From Ophiura sarsii (taxonomy: Eukaryota > Echinodermata > Ophiuroidea > Amphilepidida > Ophiuridae): 64,000 bases of DNA. A program made the position numbers and the translations under genes. Below, in pieces: positions 34,698 through 47,739 of this stretch; position 1 is the first letter of the stretch; each line of letters opens with the position of its first letter. The notes under the pieces were generated by a model that was given only the letters and a program-made list of their open reading frames with translations, ran no database searches and was not told the origin of the DNA. The stretch is from NCBI GenBank assembly GCA_035610835.1, contig CM069442.1, positions 36,558,452 through 36,622,451 on the forward strand. The letters run 5' to 3'.

Positions 34698-35496
34698 TAT
34701 CCTTAATCACATCAATCACATGAGAGTATGCTGCATTGACTCAAGGGGAGGATGTGACCTAATGTTGGTACAGGTGTGCCACCAGTGGGTTGAAAAAAGA
34801 CCCATCAAAATTGTAAGCAAATTGTAAGACAATATGACCTATTGCATAGTTGCCTCAAAAAATATTGACCCATTCCATCAGTTGGGTTGACAAATTGACC
34901 CGTTGTCGTGGTAGTTGGGAAGTAGATGAGACTCTATTATTTAAAAGACTATTTTTCATAGAATATACATGCCTTTCTTTTTTCTTGATAGGGGATTCAG
35001 GAGAACTAAAAATCTATAAATACTAGCAATTTTAATTTCCGGTTTTATTTACACAGAGTGATATAGGAATGTGTTTTATGCACATACAAAACTTGTTATG
35101 TTTCACTGCATGGGTAAGGACCAACAGGATGTTTTCCCCCCTTTTATGAATCAGAATTTTATGTTTTATGGTTTCCAGATATTTCAGTGTAAAATACCCC
35201 AAAAATGTCGTAGTGCGAATTTGTTCAAGAATTTATAGGTTTGGATTGTTCTATACATTAGAAATACATTATGTTAATAATTTCTTATTCTCCACAAATG
35301 TTCACTTCTTTTTTTATGGCTATGAAAACAGAAGAGAACAGAATGCGTTAATTTTTAGTGGAAGTTCAACTTTCTATGTTCCCTAGATGCAAGAGTACAT
35401 CTCAATTGAAATTTAGATTTGGTTGTTAGGCAACAAACTGCTCCCCCATCTACGAGTGAAAATATGTTGTAGTGAGAAGCTTAATGTCCCCCCTAC

Positions 35497-35666
35497 CTGA
35501 GTTGATCAATGAGATTTTGTCCTTCACTGATGGTGTTGACAGAAGCATCTACTGTGATTTCTCGTTGATGTTCAAACTGTGCTAGAGCATCTTCAGCAGG
35601 TTCTACACTATCTGCAATCTCACTACTGTCTAGGGTCTCACGAAGCTCTTTGTACCAAGCTGTAAG
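35497..35666 (-). CDS. TRIO: Trio/Kalirin exon 2 (spectrin repeat)
   Basis: This exon is 170 nt, enters in phase 0 and ends after two bases (AG) of an Arg codon. The acceptor is ttttgttttacag and the donor is gtagggg. The peptide begins LTAWYKELRETLDSSE and ends ISEGQNLIDQL. It parallels the vertebrate segment from LWTWMEDLQKE to IKEGEDLIQQLR. A broken tandem copy of this exon lies immediately upstream in the transcript direction, at about 35707-35848, so automated gene models may mis-join here. Confidence 0.94.
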
Positions 35667-35706
35667 CTGTAAAACAAAAACAATGCAAATATTACAAGTT
35701 GTATGG

Positions 35707-35848
35707 GATTTTGTCCTTCATTAATGGTGTCAATGGAAGCAAATACTGTGATTTCTTGTTGATGTTCAAACTGCGCTAGGGTATTTTCAGCAAATCTACG
35801 CAATCGCCGACCTCATTACTGTCAAGAGTCTCACAAAGCTCTTTGTAA
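35707..35848 (-). pseudogene. Decayed tandem copy of Trio/Kalirin exon 2
   Basis: On the minus strand this reads as exon 2 with substitutions. It keeps AAAGAGCTTTGTGAGAC and CAGTTTGAACATCAAC, and translates in two frames as KELCETLDSN and then LAQFEHQQEITV. One base is missing between those blocks, so the frame breaks. The acceptor side (ttttacagcttacag in the real exon) and the donor are degraded. A second fragment of the same exon (tcgttcaaactgcgctagaac) follows at 35875-35895. This is a dead exon duplication inside the intron. Confidence 0.85.
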
Positions 35849-35899
35849 AATTATGCAAATAACAGAATTTGGTCTCGTTCAAACTGCGCTAGAACAACA

Positions 35900-37600
35900 T
35901 TACCTATGTGCATTTAATTTGTACCAGTGTGTTATTACATTTTCTTAATGCTGACACAATCAACTAATTAAGTTATGTGTACAGTGTTATTGAGACTGAT
36001 CTGCTCAATGCTCATAAAACAACAATTTGATTATTCTCGCTGAAATCCATTGATTTCATGATCAATAACAAATTAATGAGCCTTATCACGGCAAATTTAC
36101 ACCAGCCTATAGACAACAAAGACTACCACGCACATTAATATCAGGTTTAAAATAATTGCAAACAATTAAGTGCAAAAATCTAAAATTTGAGCAAAGTAAA
36201 TTAATCCATCTGTGCAACATACACTCAACACACACAGTGCGATGCCCTTAACAATAACATGGCAAGCGTAGTGAGTGTAGTGCATGTTTCATAAGCATCC
36301 TTGGGTCTACATACAATTCCAGTATGCTATTTTTTACTTTTCTCAATAAAACCATTTTTTTGTTATAATTCCAGCTTATTTTGATGTTGAGTCAAGATTT
36401 GCATTTCTCTTTCTATAAGTCTATACCCAATACACTTATTGCCTGTGAGCATCAGTCATTCCCAGGGGTCACTCAGCATAATGATGGCTACGCATCCGTG
36501 CCCATAAAAATCATCAAAAAGGGTCACGATTTCACTTCATATGGCATCATCAACATACTTTTGGAAAAGGGGTGCTCTTTTAGAATTCCATCGACGTTTA
36601 GAGGTAGTTTTTGGATATGTGACTGTAATGGAGAAAAGGAAATGACATTTTGTCTATTCTTTGCCTGTATTTTTGTCCTGATTGTTTTCCTCTGTGTTTC
36701 TAATTATTCCTCGTATAATTATGCCATTAAAGGGCATGCATAATTGAGTGTAAGTGACGTCTTTTAGGGTCGGGTTTTGTATGTGTGACGCCATCTAGGG
36801 GTTCCAAAATGGTTTATTGCTTTACGCCATTTAGGGTTTATTTCTGAGGTGCGTGGACAAGCATAGGTAGCCGTTTGGTAGGCGAGTGACACCCCCCCCC
36901 CCCCCCCGGCAGTCATATAACAATAATGGATGTAATGTTGCCATCATAATGCAAATATAACTCACCACACCATACGTTCATGTTACAGACATACGAATTC
37001 AGCTGGATTCCTTGTATACCTTGAATAAAAGGTAGCTAACCTCGTAAGTGTATATTTACAGCAGCAACATCAGAAATAGTTTTACATCCGACTGTATCTC
37101 ATTGTCTGTTTGGCGGCAAATGTTTTGTTTATAATGAGGGTCAAAGCGTTTGTCTTTGAGTTTTGAGTTGTTGTTTTTTCATGACATATTGTGACACTGT
37201 ATATCAAAACAAGGCGGAATTTGGCAGAGGTATGAATGGAGAAAAATGCAAAAAATGTTTTTGGGGTTATATTTGTCAGTTTTAACAGTTTTCATTGTTT
37301 ATTATTATCCTTCTCTTTATTATTTACTTCATTTTATGCACAATTTAAAGGTGTTTTTCTATTTTTTCATCATTTCCGACAGTCCAAATTCAGAATTCCA
37401 ACAATTTCTGTTTGGAATGTCCGATTTCATTTCAATGAATCAAGCGGTGTTGTAAAGTGCAAATTTATATTTTCGTGATACATCATTAACTCAAATTTTA
37501 CCTCCTGCCCAATTCAGCCTGGTTTTGACATACGTTGTCACAATTCTATTTTCCGACTATCAAGCATATTCTACTTGTTTTGGTCAACGTAAACCCTATT
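35900..37600. other. Intron without recognised features
   Basis: The open frame at 36381-36743 and those near 37236-37478 have no family resemblance, no splice context and low-complexity tails. A poly-C tract sits at about 36892-36907. Confidence 0.5.
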
Positions 37601-37607
37601 CAGGAAT

Positions 37608-37792
37608 GGGCTATTCCATCTGAAATCTATACACCCCTATAGAAGACATGACCTTATTCATCCCCACATGGAGTGTGAATTTCAAATGGGTTTACCTGCA
37701 TGGATGACTCCATTTGAAATCTACACTCCCTGTGTGGAAGATTAAGGTCATGTCTTCCATAGGGGGTGTATGGATTTCAACTGAAATAGCCC
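37608..37792. mobile_element. 'ggctattcc' palindromic MITE, copy 1
   Basis: It starts gggctattccatctgaaatc and ends tttcaactgaaatagccc. Each half contains ccccctatggaagacatgac-like and ctccctgtgtggaaga-like words, so it folds almost end to end. It lies just downstream of exon 1 in the plus-strand sense. Confidence 0.88.
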
Positions 37793-38289
37793 AATATGGT
37801 ACAGAGACGTTAAGTTTGATATGAATGATTCTTTGATGCATTACATCATAAGGAACATCTTGTTGGCAAGGCAAAATTCCAGCAAAATAGCTGATAAATA
37901 TGAAGAAAATAAGAAATAATACTTTCTTTTTATCCCTCATACTTTTAAAATCATCACTTTAATTTTCAATTACAAATCATTTTGTCAGATATTTTAAAAA
38001 TCTCATGCACCATGTTCTTCAAATTATATATTATCACATCAAAAGTGGGCTTTGTCGTTCGAAATGGAAAATTCAACTGCAAAGTGTTTACAGTAAACTT
38101 TGAAATGACGCCTCGCTCGATACATTTGGTCAATGCATTCAGATTGTATGCACAGTATCAGGTTGAAATTCCTTTTCACCTCTTTTGTTTTTTCACGCTT
38201 TACTTCCTCAATATCTTAAAATGCAAACTGCCGACAAAAGCCCTCCCCCTTTTGATGTAACTGGTCACATACGACACTCCAATACTTAC

Positions 38290-38481
38290 TTCTTTAGCAT
38301 GTGTGTGGAAGGACACTGACATGTCCAGCAGGGATTTGCGACATTCTAATCTCGACACAAAGTTGCGCACTTTTTGTTCGAGTACTTTAGCCACCTGGTA
38401 GATGTCGTCTGGGTCACATTCTCCAGTCTGCCCTAGCTGCTCCGCCGTTGCCAGAAGACGCTCCGCATTGGTGAAGGTGTT
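38290..38481 (-). CDS. TRIO: Trio/Kalirin exon 1 of 18 in window (spectrin repeat)
   Basis: This exon has 64 codons, enters in phase 0 and leaves in phase 0. The 3' splice site reads ttgcacag before AACACC and the donor is gtaagtatt. The peptide begins NTFTNAERLL and contains GQTGECDPDDIY, then RKSLLDMSVSFHTHAKE. These are near-diagnostic for the Trio/Kalirin spectrin array, where vertebrates read NTYTNADKLL and LLDMSVSFHTH. It covers the end of one helix bundle and the start of the next. It is the most 5' exon I can recognise. The 25 kb beyond it contains no convincing preceding exon. Confidence 0.95.
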
Positions 38482-38635
38482 CTGTGCAAAGATATAAGAA
38501 GTAGATTTGTTTTGAGTTCATGGAGCCATGCGAGATGGAATGGACGGACTACAAAGGGTGCACAACGTCCAATTCATAAACCAATAAAATTGGCCTTACA
38601 TATCATGAAACAGGCGTATCTTCTTTCTGAAAATC

Positions 38636-38820
38636 TTAACACTTTCCACACAGCTATTGGTTTATCTCAAGGATTACAGAACCAATACTAGGCATGCTTG
38701 TACTTATTTCAATGCATTTCTCATGGTGATTCCAAATATGGTGAATTTTGCCATTTTTTAAATGTTTTATACAATTTTGGAACTGTCGTCTGCAGACGCC
38801 TCCTGCGTGGAAAGTGTTAA
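38636..38820. mobile_element. TTAA-flanked MITE, copy 5
   Basis: It runs from ttaacactttccacacagct to tgcgtggaaagtgttaa with a shortened left half. It lies about 150 bp upstream of exon 1's acceptor. Confidence 0.9.
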
Positions 38821-40640
38821 ACACAGTTATTATGGCAGTCAGCTAATACAAGACACAGCTCACCTCTATTGTGTGCACTGAGGTTATTCTGCACAGTAGC
38901 ATAGAAGTGTCCTTTAAGTCCTTGGAATGCATCAAATGCATCAACTACACGGTAGTATAAAGTGATCAGTGACAACTCTATGAAGCACTTTATTCCACCA
39001 AAGACTTGATGCATTGCCGGGACCTAACATACACTATTTCCATCTTGAAATAAGTGGAGAGCGAGGAAGATTAACAAGGTGAAAACAAAAGTAAATAGTC
39101 TTGACTATTGTTTACATGCTAATGTAATAATTACAATTTTGCGCTTTGAAAGTGTGTGCGAAGTGTAACCACAAGTTGTAATAACATTTTGATGATGGCT
39201 GTATATCAGTGCAAATAGTACGAAAAGAGGCAGTTTAGGTAAGTCAATAGGCAAAGTCAATAAGTATGGTATACATAAAGTGGATGGCCCCCTCTTAGAA
39301 TAATCAGGGCACCAATTAGGTCAATGATACTTCTACCAATCCCATTACGCATAAGCCTATTGAGAAAGGCAAACATAACACAGTCCAGGTAAGTATCTGC
39401 CATCTGTATTATAGCATCTTCAACCACAACCCTCCAGCCAGACCTCCAATATTTTTCAGACTTTGTTTTTTTAATGATTTATTATAATGTTTCTCTTTTT
39501 TTTCTGATACAAATTGGTGTGACATACAATTAATTTATTTTCTAAATTAAAAAAGGTTCAAATGGGAAAATCTACCACCAAAGTGCATACCTTTTAACTA
39601 ATGCTATGCATTTTAGGTTTTGGACCCAAGCCAAAAAGACTCTTCGATCCTGTACTAAATGCAGATTTTCGCGTTTAGGTGTTGGTATATTTATTTGCCA
39701 AATTGAACAACTTTTCAAATAATCATTGCATATGTTTGCACTGCACATTATGTTGGATAAACCCCCATCAGATACTGTTTTAGTCTAAATTTAACTTTTA
39801 TATCTTAAGAGTGAGCCATAAATTCTTCCCTTTCCCAATGCTATAATGAGAGTCTGGGAAGCACCAAAACATGTGGCAAAGGAAATATTAATCCATAAGC
39901 CGACGAAAAAACCCACCCCTGTTCTACGGACAAATGAACCTATCAGGTAGGGTTGGTCGGTTGAGCGTGTTTCTTTTGGGGGATGGGGTCAAACGTTTTG
40001 TGACCATTTTGGTGAATTTTCAACAATTTGTGCAGTTTTTTAATAATTTTGAAAGGATAATCCACAATTTTTTCATAAAATGTACCATTTTGAAGGGAAA
40101 AAATATGGTCGATAAGGCCCTTAGAACAAGGTTGGGGTTTTATCGTCGCCTAAATATCTCATAACCTGTAATGACTAACATGATCACGTTAGTTGCATGA
40201 AGCAAGATGATACACAAGGAAATGTCAGTGTCTGACTTGTTTATGGCCATTAAGAATTGAATTAATGATGTTGTTAACAAGGCATTGAAATATTTAGCAG
40301 CTCCAAAGTGTGCCCTGATATTGAACCACATTGCCGTGTTAACAACAGAGGGCAGGCTTACATAATGCATTATTCATCCAGACACCTAAGAACCAGGGTG
40401 GCCCGCCGGAAATTGCTCATTTAAAATTGGAACTCGGAGAATACCACAAAATGGGACAACCAACAAACGGGTTGTTCAACATAACATGATAATATTTGTA
40501 TGGAAAGGGGAGTAATTTTCTGTGCATATTTATCAATTAATGCAGATGGAGAAAAAAAACTTACCCTTAAAAAAAATTAAAAAATATAAATACAAATGTA
40601 AATGTGCCTGGGTGGTGAACTATACAAGTATGTCATTCAG
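38821..40640. other. Gene-free intron or flank
   Basis: No spectrin-repeat exon is recognised. A 'ttctacggac...ggtcggtt' foldback fragment lies near 39905-39965. Confidence 0.5.
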
Positions 40641-40644
40641 AATA

Positions 40645-40822
40645 GGCTATTCCATTTGAAATCCATACACCCCCTATGGAAGACATGGCCTTAATCTTCC
40701 ACAAAGTTTAGATTTCAAATGGAGTCACCCATGCAGGTAACCCCATTTGAAATGCACACTTCCTGTGGAAGATTAAGGTCATGTTGTCCATAGGGGTGTA
40801 TGGATTTCAAATGGAATAGCCC
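40645..40822. mobile_element. 'ggctattcc' palindromic MITE, copy 2
   Basis: The ends ggctattccatttgaaatcc and ggatttcaaatggaatagcc are perfect inverted copies. Confidence 0.92.
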
Positions 40823-41088
40823 TTTCCAAACAAAAACATTCACTAGGAGGACTATCACAGTTTAATTTTAAAAAGATGTCTCAAAACAAAGTATGCTTTG
40901 ATTGGGTAACAAAATGATTATATCGTGAAAGTGACCAATAGGGGGTAAGGTAGTTTGAGATTGATGGTAGTGAAGCATTTGCATGATTTCAGAAGAGGTT
41001 TGGAATCTGACAAGCCTACCAGAATATTATTGCATTTGCTAGATGAAAACAGAAATATTCAGTCAAACTATCACACAGTTCTGATATT

Positions 41089-41250
41089 ATAGTTTGATCA
41101 GTTCCAAATTGGCTAAGCCTCCTTACAGCAGCGAATGAATACAGAAGTAGGCGGGAGCGAATGAAGGCATCAAGTGAACTGTGCGTCATATGCGTGACAT
41201 GTGCATGTGGCCAAACACTCTCGCCAATTTGGAACTGATTGAACTATAGT
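41089..41250. mobile_element. 'agttccaaattggc' foldback MITE, copy 3
   Basis: The ends tagtttgatcagttccaaat and atttggaactgattgaacta are inverted. The inside matches the copy at 24688 (cttacagcagcgaatgaata). Confidence 0.85.
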
Positions 41251-43485
41251 CCAATTTAAGATTAATAATATTTTCGCATATTTCTTGACTGGATGATTAA
41301 CATTCATGAACACTTTCTCTGATTGACTGACTGACATTCCATCTCACGTATAGCAAGTCAATGTGAACTAATTTGATAATACTAGTTGACTTCATGGATG
41401 ACTTCAATCCACAGTTCAAAGTCACAACCATGTAACAGGTTTAGGTAGTGATGTGTTGATTTAGTCAACAATTACATAGGATATAAGTGTGCATTTTTAA
41501 AGGAAAATATTGGGGATTGATTGGCATTAATGTGACTGACATGTGTCAATTGGTATATCAGCAATTAACAGTTGAATGATTGAAATTTGGCCTTTCCCTC
41601 AAGAAGTTCATATTAGAGCGATTTAGCTTTCAAAGCGCTTACACTATTTCCCAATTACACTTTTAACATAGACATAAAATCGAAAATATGTGAATGCAAT
41701 AGGTCGACAAACAAGCCGGGCAAAAATATAGAATATTATGTTGTTTCCACAGCCAACCCTGGAATTTTTTTAATAGGTCACATTTTTCACCTATTACAGT
41801 ATCAGATTCACAGGTTTTTGTTATGGTAATTCGTCCTAATGACACATTTTTCTGTCAAGATAAACCCTCCCACATCATTAAAGCCAGGTGCTACGATGTT
41901 CCAAATAAAAGAAATTCTGACTGACTCACTCTTCTATTTTTCTTCTTCATATAAGAACATGTCAAATTCAAAATTTTGGCTAGTCTTGCACTATGTCTTT
42001 CATGTAGTATCACCATTCAGTGTAAGGACTAGTATGTCTTGGCATCAGTCTATTCTATAGGAATCTGCTCCACCCTGCATTTCCTCCCGTCGGCAATCTA
42101 TTCAATAGCTGTCACACCAGATAAAGTTATGACTTATTTAACACAAATCCATAAATTCACCGTAATATTGTCAGATATCTTCACATTTCATCAAATTATT
42201 CCCTTTTTTGTCACTTTATTTCCACAGATTTCCCGCTGAAACTAGGCGATGTCGAGATATAACGTTTGCCAATAACAAAATATCCCACAGGCAGGCTGTA
42301 GTTAACAAGCTCTTTAACAAATGACTAATTCATTGGCAAAAGGGCATATATCTCTAAAAGCTGCTTTGGTTTTTTTTCACCAACTTCAATCAAAACTAAC
42401 ACGAGATGAGCATTTTTTCCCCAGGTTTTCTAAGACGGACCAAGAAGGAAAAAGAAAATGTTTGTCTTCCCTTCCCACATGCCTTTTTTAAATAGTTGAA
42501 ATCAATATCAACATTTGTGAGAAAAAAGGCGTCCAGGCACATACTAAAGGGAGGTGTTTTGCATTGAATGAAGATTTATTATCATATGATCCGTTTCCCT
42601 TATCTTTCTTTTTTCATTTACATATTTGGAAAAACCCATTTTTGGTCATATGTTTTCCCACACTCACCCCTCCCACCCCCCTCCCCCTCCCCAATAAAAT
42701 TGGTTTACCTACTATATAACTCCATACATACTGGATCCATCCAATAGTGTAATATAACCCCCATAAGGCAGCGACAGAACATGCACCTCTATGCCCAATC
42801 CACTCTGTCTTCATATACTACGCTTTGATGATTGCTGTAGATTGGATTCATATCAACACACAATCTGGAAACCCTAGTTGTTAACATGCAAATGCAAAAT
42901 AGCTCCAACTTACCAAGCCTATGTCAACCCTATGGGGTTATCTGGGCTAAATCGGAAACAGGAGCTGTGTGTGTGTGCGCACGTTTGTATAGCAGTTTTA
43001 GTTTATGAAAATATGAAACCCAGCCCCAGTGAAGCATAGCAAAATGAAAATCTGTATATGTTTTACATGAGTATCAATTGTACATTTTGATATTTACTTG
43101 GATTATTTGCAGAGTGATTAAATCTATTCATCTGTGTATCATTTATGTCACACTCGGAACAAATTTGCCGTATTGACACTGATACTGATACATTTGGCCA
43201 ACTTTAAATGAAATCATTTTCAAATTGCTCCATCCCAAACTAATCCTCTCCATGATGACCTGCTGCTGTCATGTGATCGCCCAAAAGGGGGTCATGTGAC
43301 AAGTGGAGGGAACTAAACACTGCTCTGAATGAAGGGATCGCAATGATCCCGAAAGCTACGGAGCTCCAAAATCATTGTTCAAAAAACGTATCTCAATTGA
43401 TCTTTACTCCTTTCCACACTTACAAAAAGTATATTGTATTGTAAAACACGTAAGCAGAGGCACTGACAAGGTTGTTATACACTTT

Positions 43486-43777
43486 TAAAGGAGGTGTCCA
43501 GCAAGCACAACATTGTGCATTATGTGTTAGACAAATAATTATCAAACCCGAATCGTGTAGTTATATATTATACAATGCATGCAAGTGGGAAAATTTGAAA
43601 CAAGCACACAAATACTAGTGATTTTTTTTAATTGCATGTTGAGAGATATGGCCATTTTTATTCGTTTTTATGATAAATATGATGTGGTTTTTTTCATATA
43701 TAACTACACGATTTGGGCTCAACAATTATTTTTCTAACATATAATGCACATGTTGTGCTTGCTGGACACCTCCTTTA
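43486..43777. mobile_element. Long palindromic element, copy 2 (short form)
   Basis: The termini are ttaaaggaggtgtccagcaa and ttgctggacacctcctttaa. The central gcgatcgaaag arms present at 28819 and 57198 are absent, giving 292 bp instead of about 420. Confidence 0.88.
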
Positions 43778-44628
43778 AAACAACATGGTAATTTTGACTA
43801 AGGGCAGCGTCAACTATACAACCAACCAAAGACGATTTTAAGGTCCTCCCACAATGCATTGTGTGAACAACAGCCAACTAAAGCTTTTTTCACATGATGC
43901 ATTTGTCGAGCTCTTAAGTTTTAGAAATAAGAAAAGGGAACACTGATAACTAATGTATTCATTGATGTAAACTAGAACCTACGAGCTCTAATGATGAACG
44001 AGCTATGAAGCCATGATTGTTTGCATATAATGTCAATGGGAACCAAGACACATTGGAGACCAGGATTAGGGCATTTTACAAAAATGCAATGCATTGTGGT
44101 GGTGTCTTTAAAATCTTCTTTGACAACCAACCTAAGACCAAATCGTTTTAACAGTATAGGTATGTATCCTACTCTCCGAACCCATTTGAGTAACATGCTT
44201 TCTTTCATCCATTAACCATGTATTAACCCTGCCCCAACAACATATATGAGATGCTATAAGATGCTATAATATGCGTTTCAACGTTTCTATATTTTTCTTC
44301 AAATTTCAAAACTGAAATTTCAAACGCTGAAACGCTGATTTGACACAAAATCTACATAAAACTGGAAAATTGCAAACCATGGAATAACATCTCTACTCCA
44401 CTCAAAAGATATGAAATATGATATGGAATTAAATGTTACGAGCTCAGATTTTTACCCCGAGGTATTATACATCAAGAAGAGCACTAGGCTCAACTGAGAA
44501 TTTATTACAAGATTTCAAAGGTTACATGGATTTACATATGCATGTGCATGCATGTTAATGATATCATCACTTATCAAAATCTGTGTCCTCTAACACATAA
44601 AACAACACATTTTGCACCAGTTTTTACT

Positions 44629-44977
44629 TTAAGGTGCACTGAGCTATTGCCAAGAAAAATAAAATTTTGAAAAAATTAATTGTTCCAATAGATAAGGTAC
44701 ATAGGAACCCTCAAGTGTAATAAGGTATGGGAAAAGGGCACTATATAGAAATTTGGTTGAAGCCATTTATGTGGGGAATGGTGCTGATAATTTCGAGGTG
44801 ATATACATCGAAATGACCAAACCATGAAATTTTACATGATATATGGCGAATTAAGGTAAATGGTTTCAGATGGCAGTTGTTCGGGTATGCCTAAGTATAA
44901 CTTGCATGGTGCAAAATAAAACAATTTCAAGAAATCTTGAGGGTGCACTCCAATACGTATCTCTCAGTGCCCCTTTA
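44629..44977. mobile_element. MITE-like element with 'ttaaggtgcactgag' ends
   Basis: The left end ttaaggtgcactgag and right end ctcagtgcccctttaa are imperfect inverted repeats with TTAA-type edges. No coding capacity. Confidence 0.6.
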
Positions 44978-45439
44978 ATATAGACTTTAAAATACAGTGA
45001 TTATACTCAGAAACAAATTCTTGTATCATCCTGGAATAAACCGTATTATCCATATCTAGAATGCACACTGTGGTACTTGTATTCATCCATTGGTGATTGT
45101 GGAATTACACCCCAATTCCCCTTCCATCCATCTCACATTGTAGGAATATTGGTGAATGGTTCAAGTAGAAAACCGTAATAACTGAGGGAAAAACATTTAC
45201 AATTGAGCCATGGATTGATGGACTAAGTGGCAAGCTCCTCCAGTGTGACAGTATTTACACACTTATTGAATGCCCATTTAAAATTGGCTAGGATGATGCA
45301 CATCTGTTGGTGTTTCTTGGTGATTTTATTGCTTATCTGTTCCATACTGATGCAATTTTTGTCTGATACAAATTGATGAGTTGATTCAAGCAATTATTGA
45401 AAACTTTGATAATTTCTTTTGTAAAAACAAACATTTTCA

Positions 45440-46050
45440 AAAATCAGAATCCTACAAATACAATTTACTTTAAAACTAAAAACAATTTATTTTAAAACTA
45501 TGTTTACAGAATGTTTAAAAAAAGATCTTCAAAAATGAGAATCCTATGAATACAATTTACTTTAAAACTATGTCTACAGAATCATGGATCAGTTTCATCA
45601 GGAATTCAGAAGAACATTGATAAAATTTTCGTAAGAAAATTCCAAATAGCAAACTTACTTATTTCCATTATCTATGTCTACATACAGAAATATACTTGAG
45701 ACAAAACATTTAGAATAATACTTATTTTAACCACTGTATATGCTGAAATGTGCATGTGCCATTATGTTGCTATCTGCTGAAGACATGAAAGTGTTTTTCA
45801 ATCCATTTCCAAAAATCAGAATCCTGTGAATACAATTTACTTAAAAACTATGTCTACATACAGAAAGCTACTTGAGATAAAACATTTAGAATAATACTTA
45901 TTTGAACCACTGTATATTCTGAAATGTGCATGTACCATTATGTTGCTATCTACTGAAGACATGAAAGTGTTTTTGAATCCATTCTCAATAATAATTTCCA
46001 ATGTGCTCATCTCATTCTATTCTCATCTACTGAAGACAGCAAGAGTTCAT
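45440..46050. repeat. Tandem repeat with 'ctactgaaga' hairpins
   Basis: A unit of about 176 bp (ctatgtctacatacagaaa to tgctatctactgaagacatg) is present twice, at about 45672 and 45848. Shorter flanking copies of aaaatcagaatcctacaaat are present before it. Confidence 0.85.
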
Positions 46051-46875
46051 TTAGGATTTGAAATAATATATGCTTTATTCAGCGATAGAGTCCCTTACAC
46101 TGCAAAGTGCAAGTAATGCAAGCATGACTATAGATCTTTTCAAATCCCATTCGGAATAGTCATAACATGCTCATGATTACGATCACATGGACTATAGTAT
46201 TTTTGATCATCACTGCTAATTGATTACAACAATGACTGCAAGAAGTCTATGAATAGCTGGTCGATTGTACAAATGACACTGCGCTCCTTCACTACAGAGG
46301 TTATCTGTGTCATACATAAGCAGCCCTTTTGACGTCACTTTTCACTTGGAATAAAGCTTGTGTATTGTATTCAAGTTGAGTATTAAGGTTCAGCTTATTA
46401 CGTTCCAGCGGTTAAAGCAGCCGTTGCCCACTATTGTACCTCTCTCATCCATAATTGCCATGTAGAACGTTTATGGTGACGATACGATCATTACAAATAC
46501 ATGTAACACGTTGGAACTCTGCACCGCATGTGTAGCTGATGTGGGATCATGAGCATTCATGCAATTATTCAGTCATGAGAATGAAAAAACATGAAAAAAA
46601 ACCAGAACAAAATGAAAACGTTCGTGAAATCGGGCTAAAAAGGCAAAAAAAAGGCTGAAATTAAAAGAAAGTGCGGAAATTTGGACAAAAAAAAATGAAA
46701 TGAATTTATTTTTTAAAAAGACAAATTCTCATGCCTAAATTTAATGTTTCAGATTTAATTGTCAAAATTTCACAATTCGTCAAGTTGGTTTGAAAAGGTC
46801 TATTTAAATACAATTTTTGTGTAAAATATTTGATTTTTTAAACCTAACCGCTCTAAATCACTAATGAATTTGTCT

Positions 46876-47410
46876 CTACTAAATACTGGTAGCGTGCATT
46901 TCCTGGCGCGCCCAGACAGGCTATCATATGCAGAGGGAAATCTTTAAATTTTCCAAACTAGCTCCTTGGCTCAATTAGATAGGACTGCAACACAGGTAAG
47001 GACCAACAAAATGAATGGTTTGCTTGTCCATAGATGCAAAAAAAAGTTGGGTCGGTAGATCGGATTTGTTTTATTGATTTTTTAAAATCCTATGTCAAGT
47101 ATCAATATGAACACTCACAAATAACACTACATATGCAAAAGACAAATATCTCAATGTTAAAAAAGGTGGTGTTTCAAAACATGTGTTTCTTCCATTTTTA
47201 TGATATTTTTTTAACGAAAAAAGATGATTTTGAAGAAAAAGTGGGGGGAAAAGTTAAAAACATCACGGTCGAGACCGTAGGAGACGGTCAGTCGGACGAG
47301 GAAAAGCAAACCCCTTTTTTTGGGGGGGCCTAACATGGGTTCGATATCCTGCACTGGTGGAGCCGGATTCCCTCCCAAAATTTGACCCGATTTTCCACTG
47401 ATAGTTTTAT
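46876..47410 (+). mobile_element. tRNA-derived SINE (family A), copy 3, interrupted
   Basis: The leader (ctactaaatactggtagcgt, cagacaggctatcatatgca) and box A-like ccttggctcaattagatagg are followed after an insert by the B-box half tgggttcgatatcctgc and the shared tail tccctcccaaaatttgaccc. Copy 2 at 22773 shows the uninterrupted order. Confidence 0.75.
46997..47330. mobile_element. Insertion inside the SINE
   Basis: This segment is absent from the sister SINE at 22773. Its edges hold ggtttgcttgtcc and ggacgaggaaaagcaaaccc, inverted, with inner gggtcggtagatcgg and cggtcagtcgg. This relates it to the foldback family with 'ttctacgggc' ends. The 99-codon frame in it is not conserved. Confidence 0.65.
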
Positions 47411-47739
47411 TCGATGAATATATAAGCTTCAAGCGAACACAACCACATTCAACTCACACTGAACTGGGTATATTATGTGATTTCAAAAGGTAAGGTATGC
47501 ACAATCCATCCTGATTAGGGTATCACAAGTACTGACAATTCATGTCCCCTTACCAATGATGTTTTCATGACAGTCTCACAATAACACATCCACAGGGTAT
47601 CTACTTGTTATTAATCTGGTATCTTAGCCATACCAAAATGAAAATTTGTTTCTAGTATCTAGATCACACTGACATTGTGACAGGTATAAAAACATGTACT
47701 GTGATAATGAATACATGTACAATGTGCGCTATAATAACT

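Larger units (their letters stand above)
13113..38481 (-). other. TRIO: Trio/Kalirin-type RhoGEF gene, internal portion (18 exons)
   Basis: This is the span of the reconstructed gene on the minus strand. The 18 exons total 2760 nt, or 920 codons, with continuous phase and GT-AG borders throughout. The predicted protein matches, in order, vertebrate Trio and Kalirin from a middle spectrin repeat through DH1 into PH1, which I recognised from knowledge of the family. Trio and Kalirin are large cytoplasmic scaffold exchange factors. Their first DH-PH unit loads GTP on Rac/RhoG and steers axon guidance and cell migration. Invertebrates usually have one Trio-type gene, so this is probably the single orthologue of both vertebrate paralogues. 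Introns run from about 0.4 to 3 kb. The first and last coding exons lie outside the window or were not recognised, so no start codon, stop codon or promoter can be assigned. Confidence 0.96.

Noticed and set aside
36381..36743. 120-codon plus-strand frame
   Set aside because: No recognisable domain, intronic position, random-looking composition with a hydrophobic T-rich tail.
46390..46470. Short minus-strand peptide FYMAIMDERGTIVGN resembling a beta-trefoil strand
   Set aside because: A stop lies just upstream and no splice sites or second motif support it; similarity is too short to mean anything.
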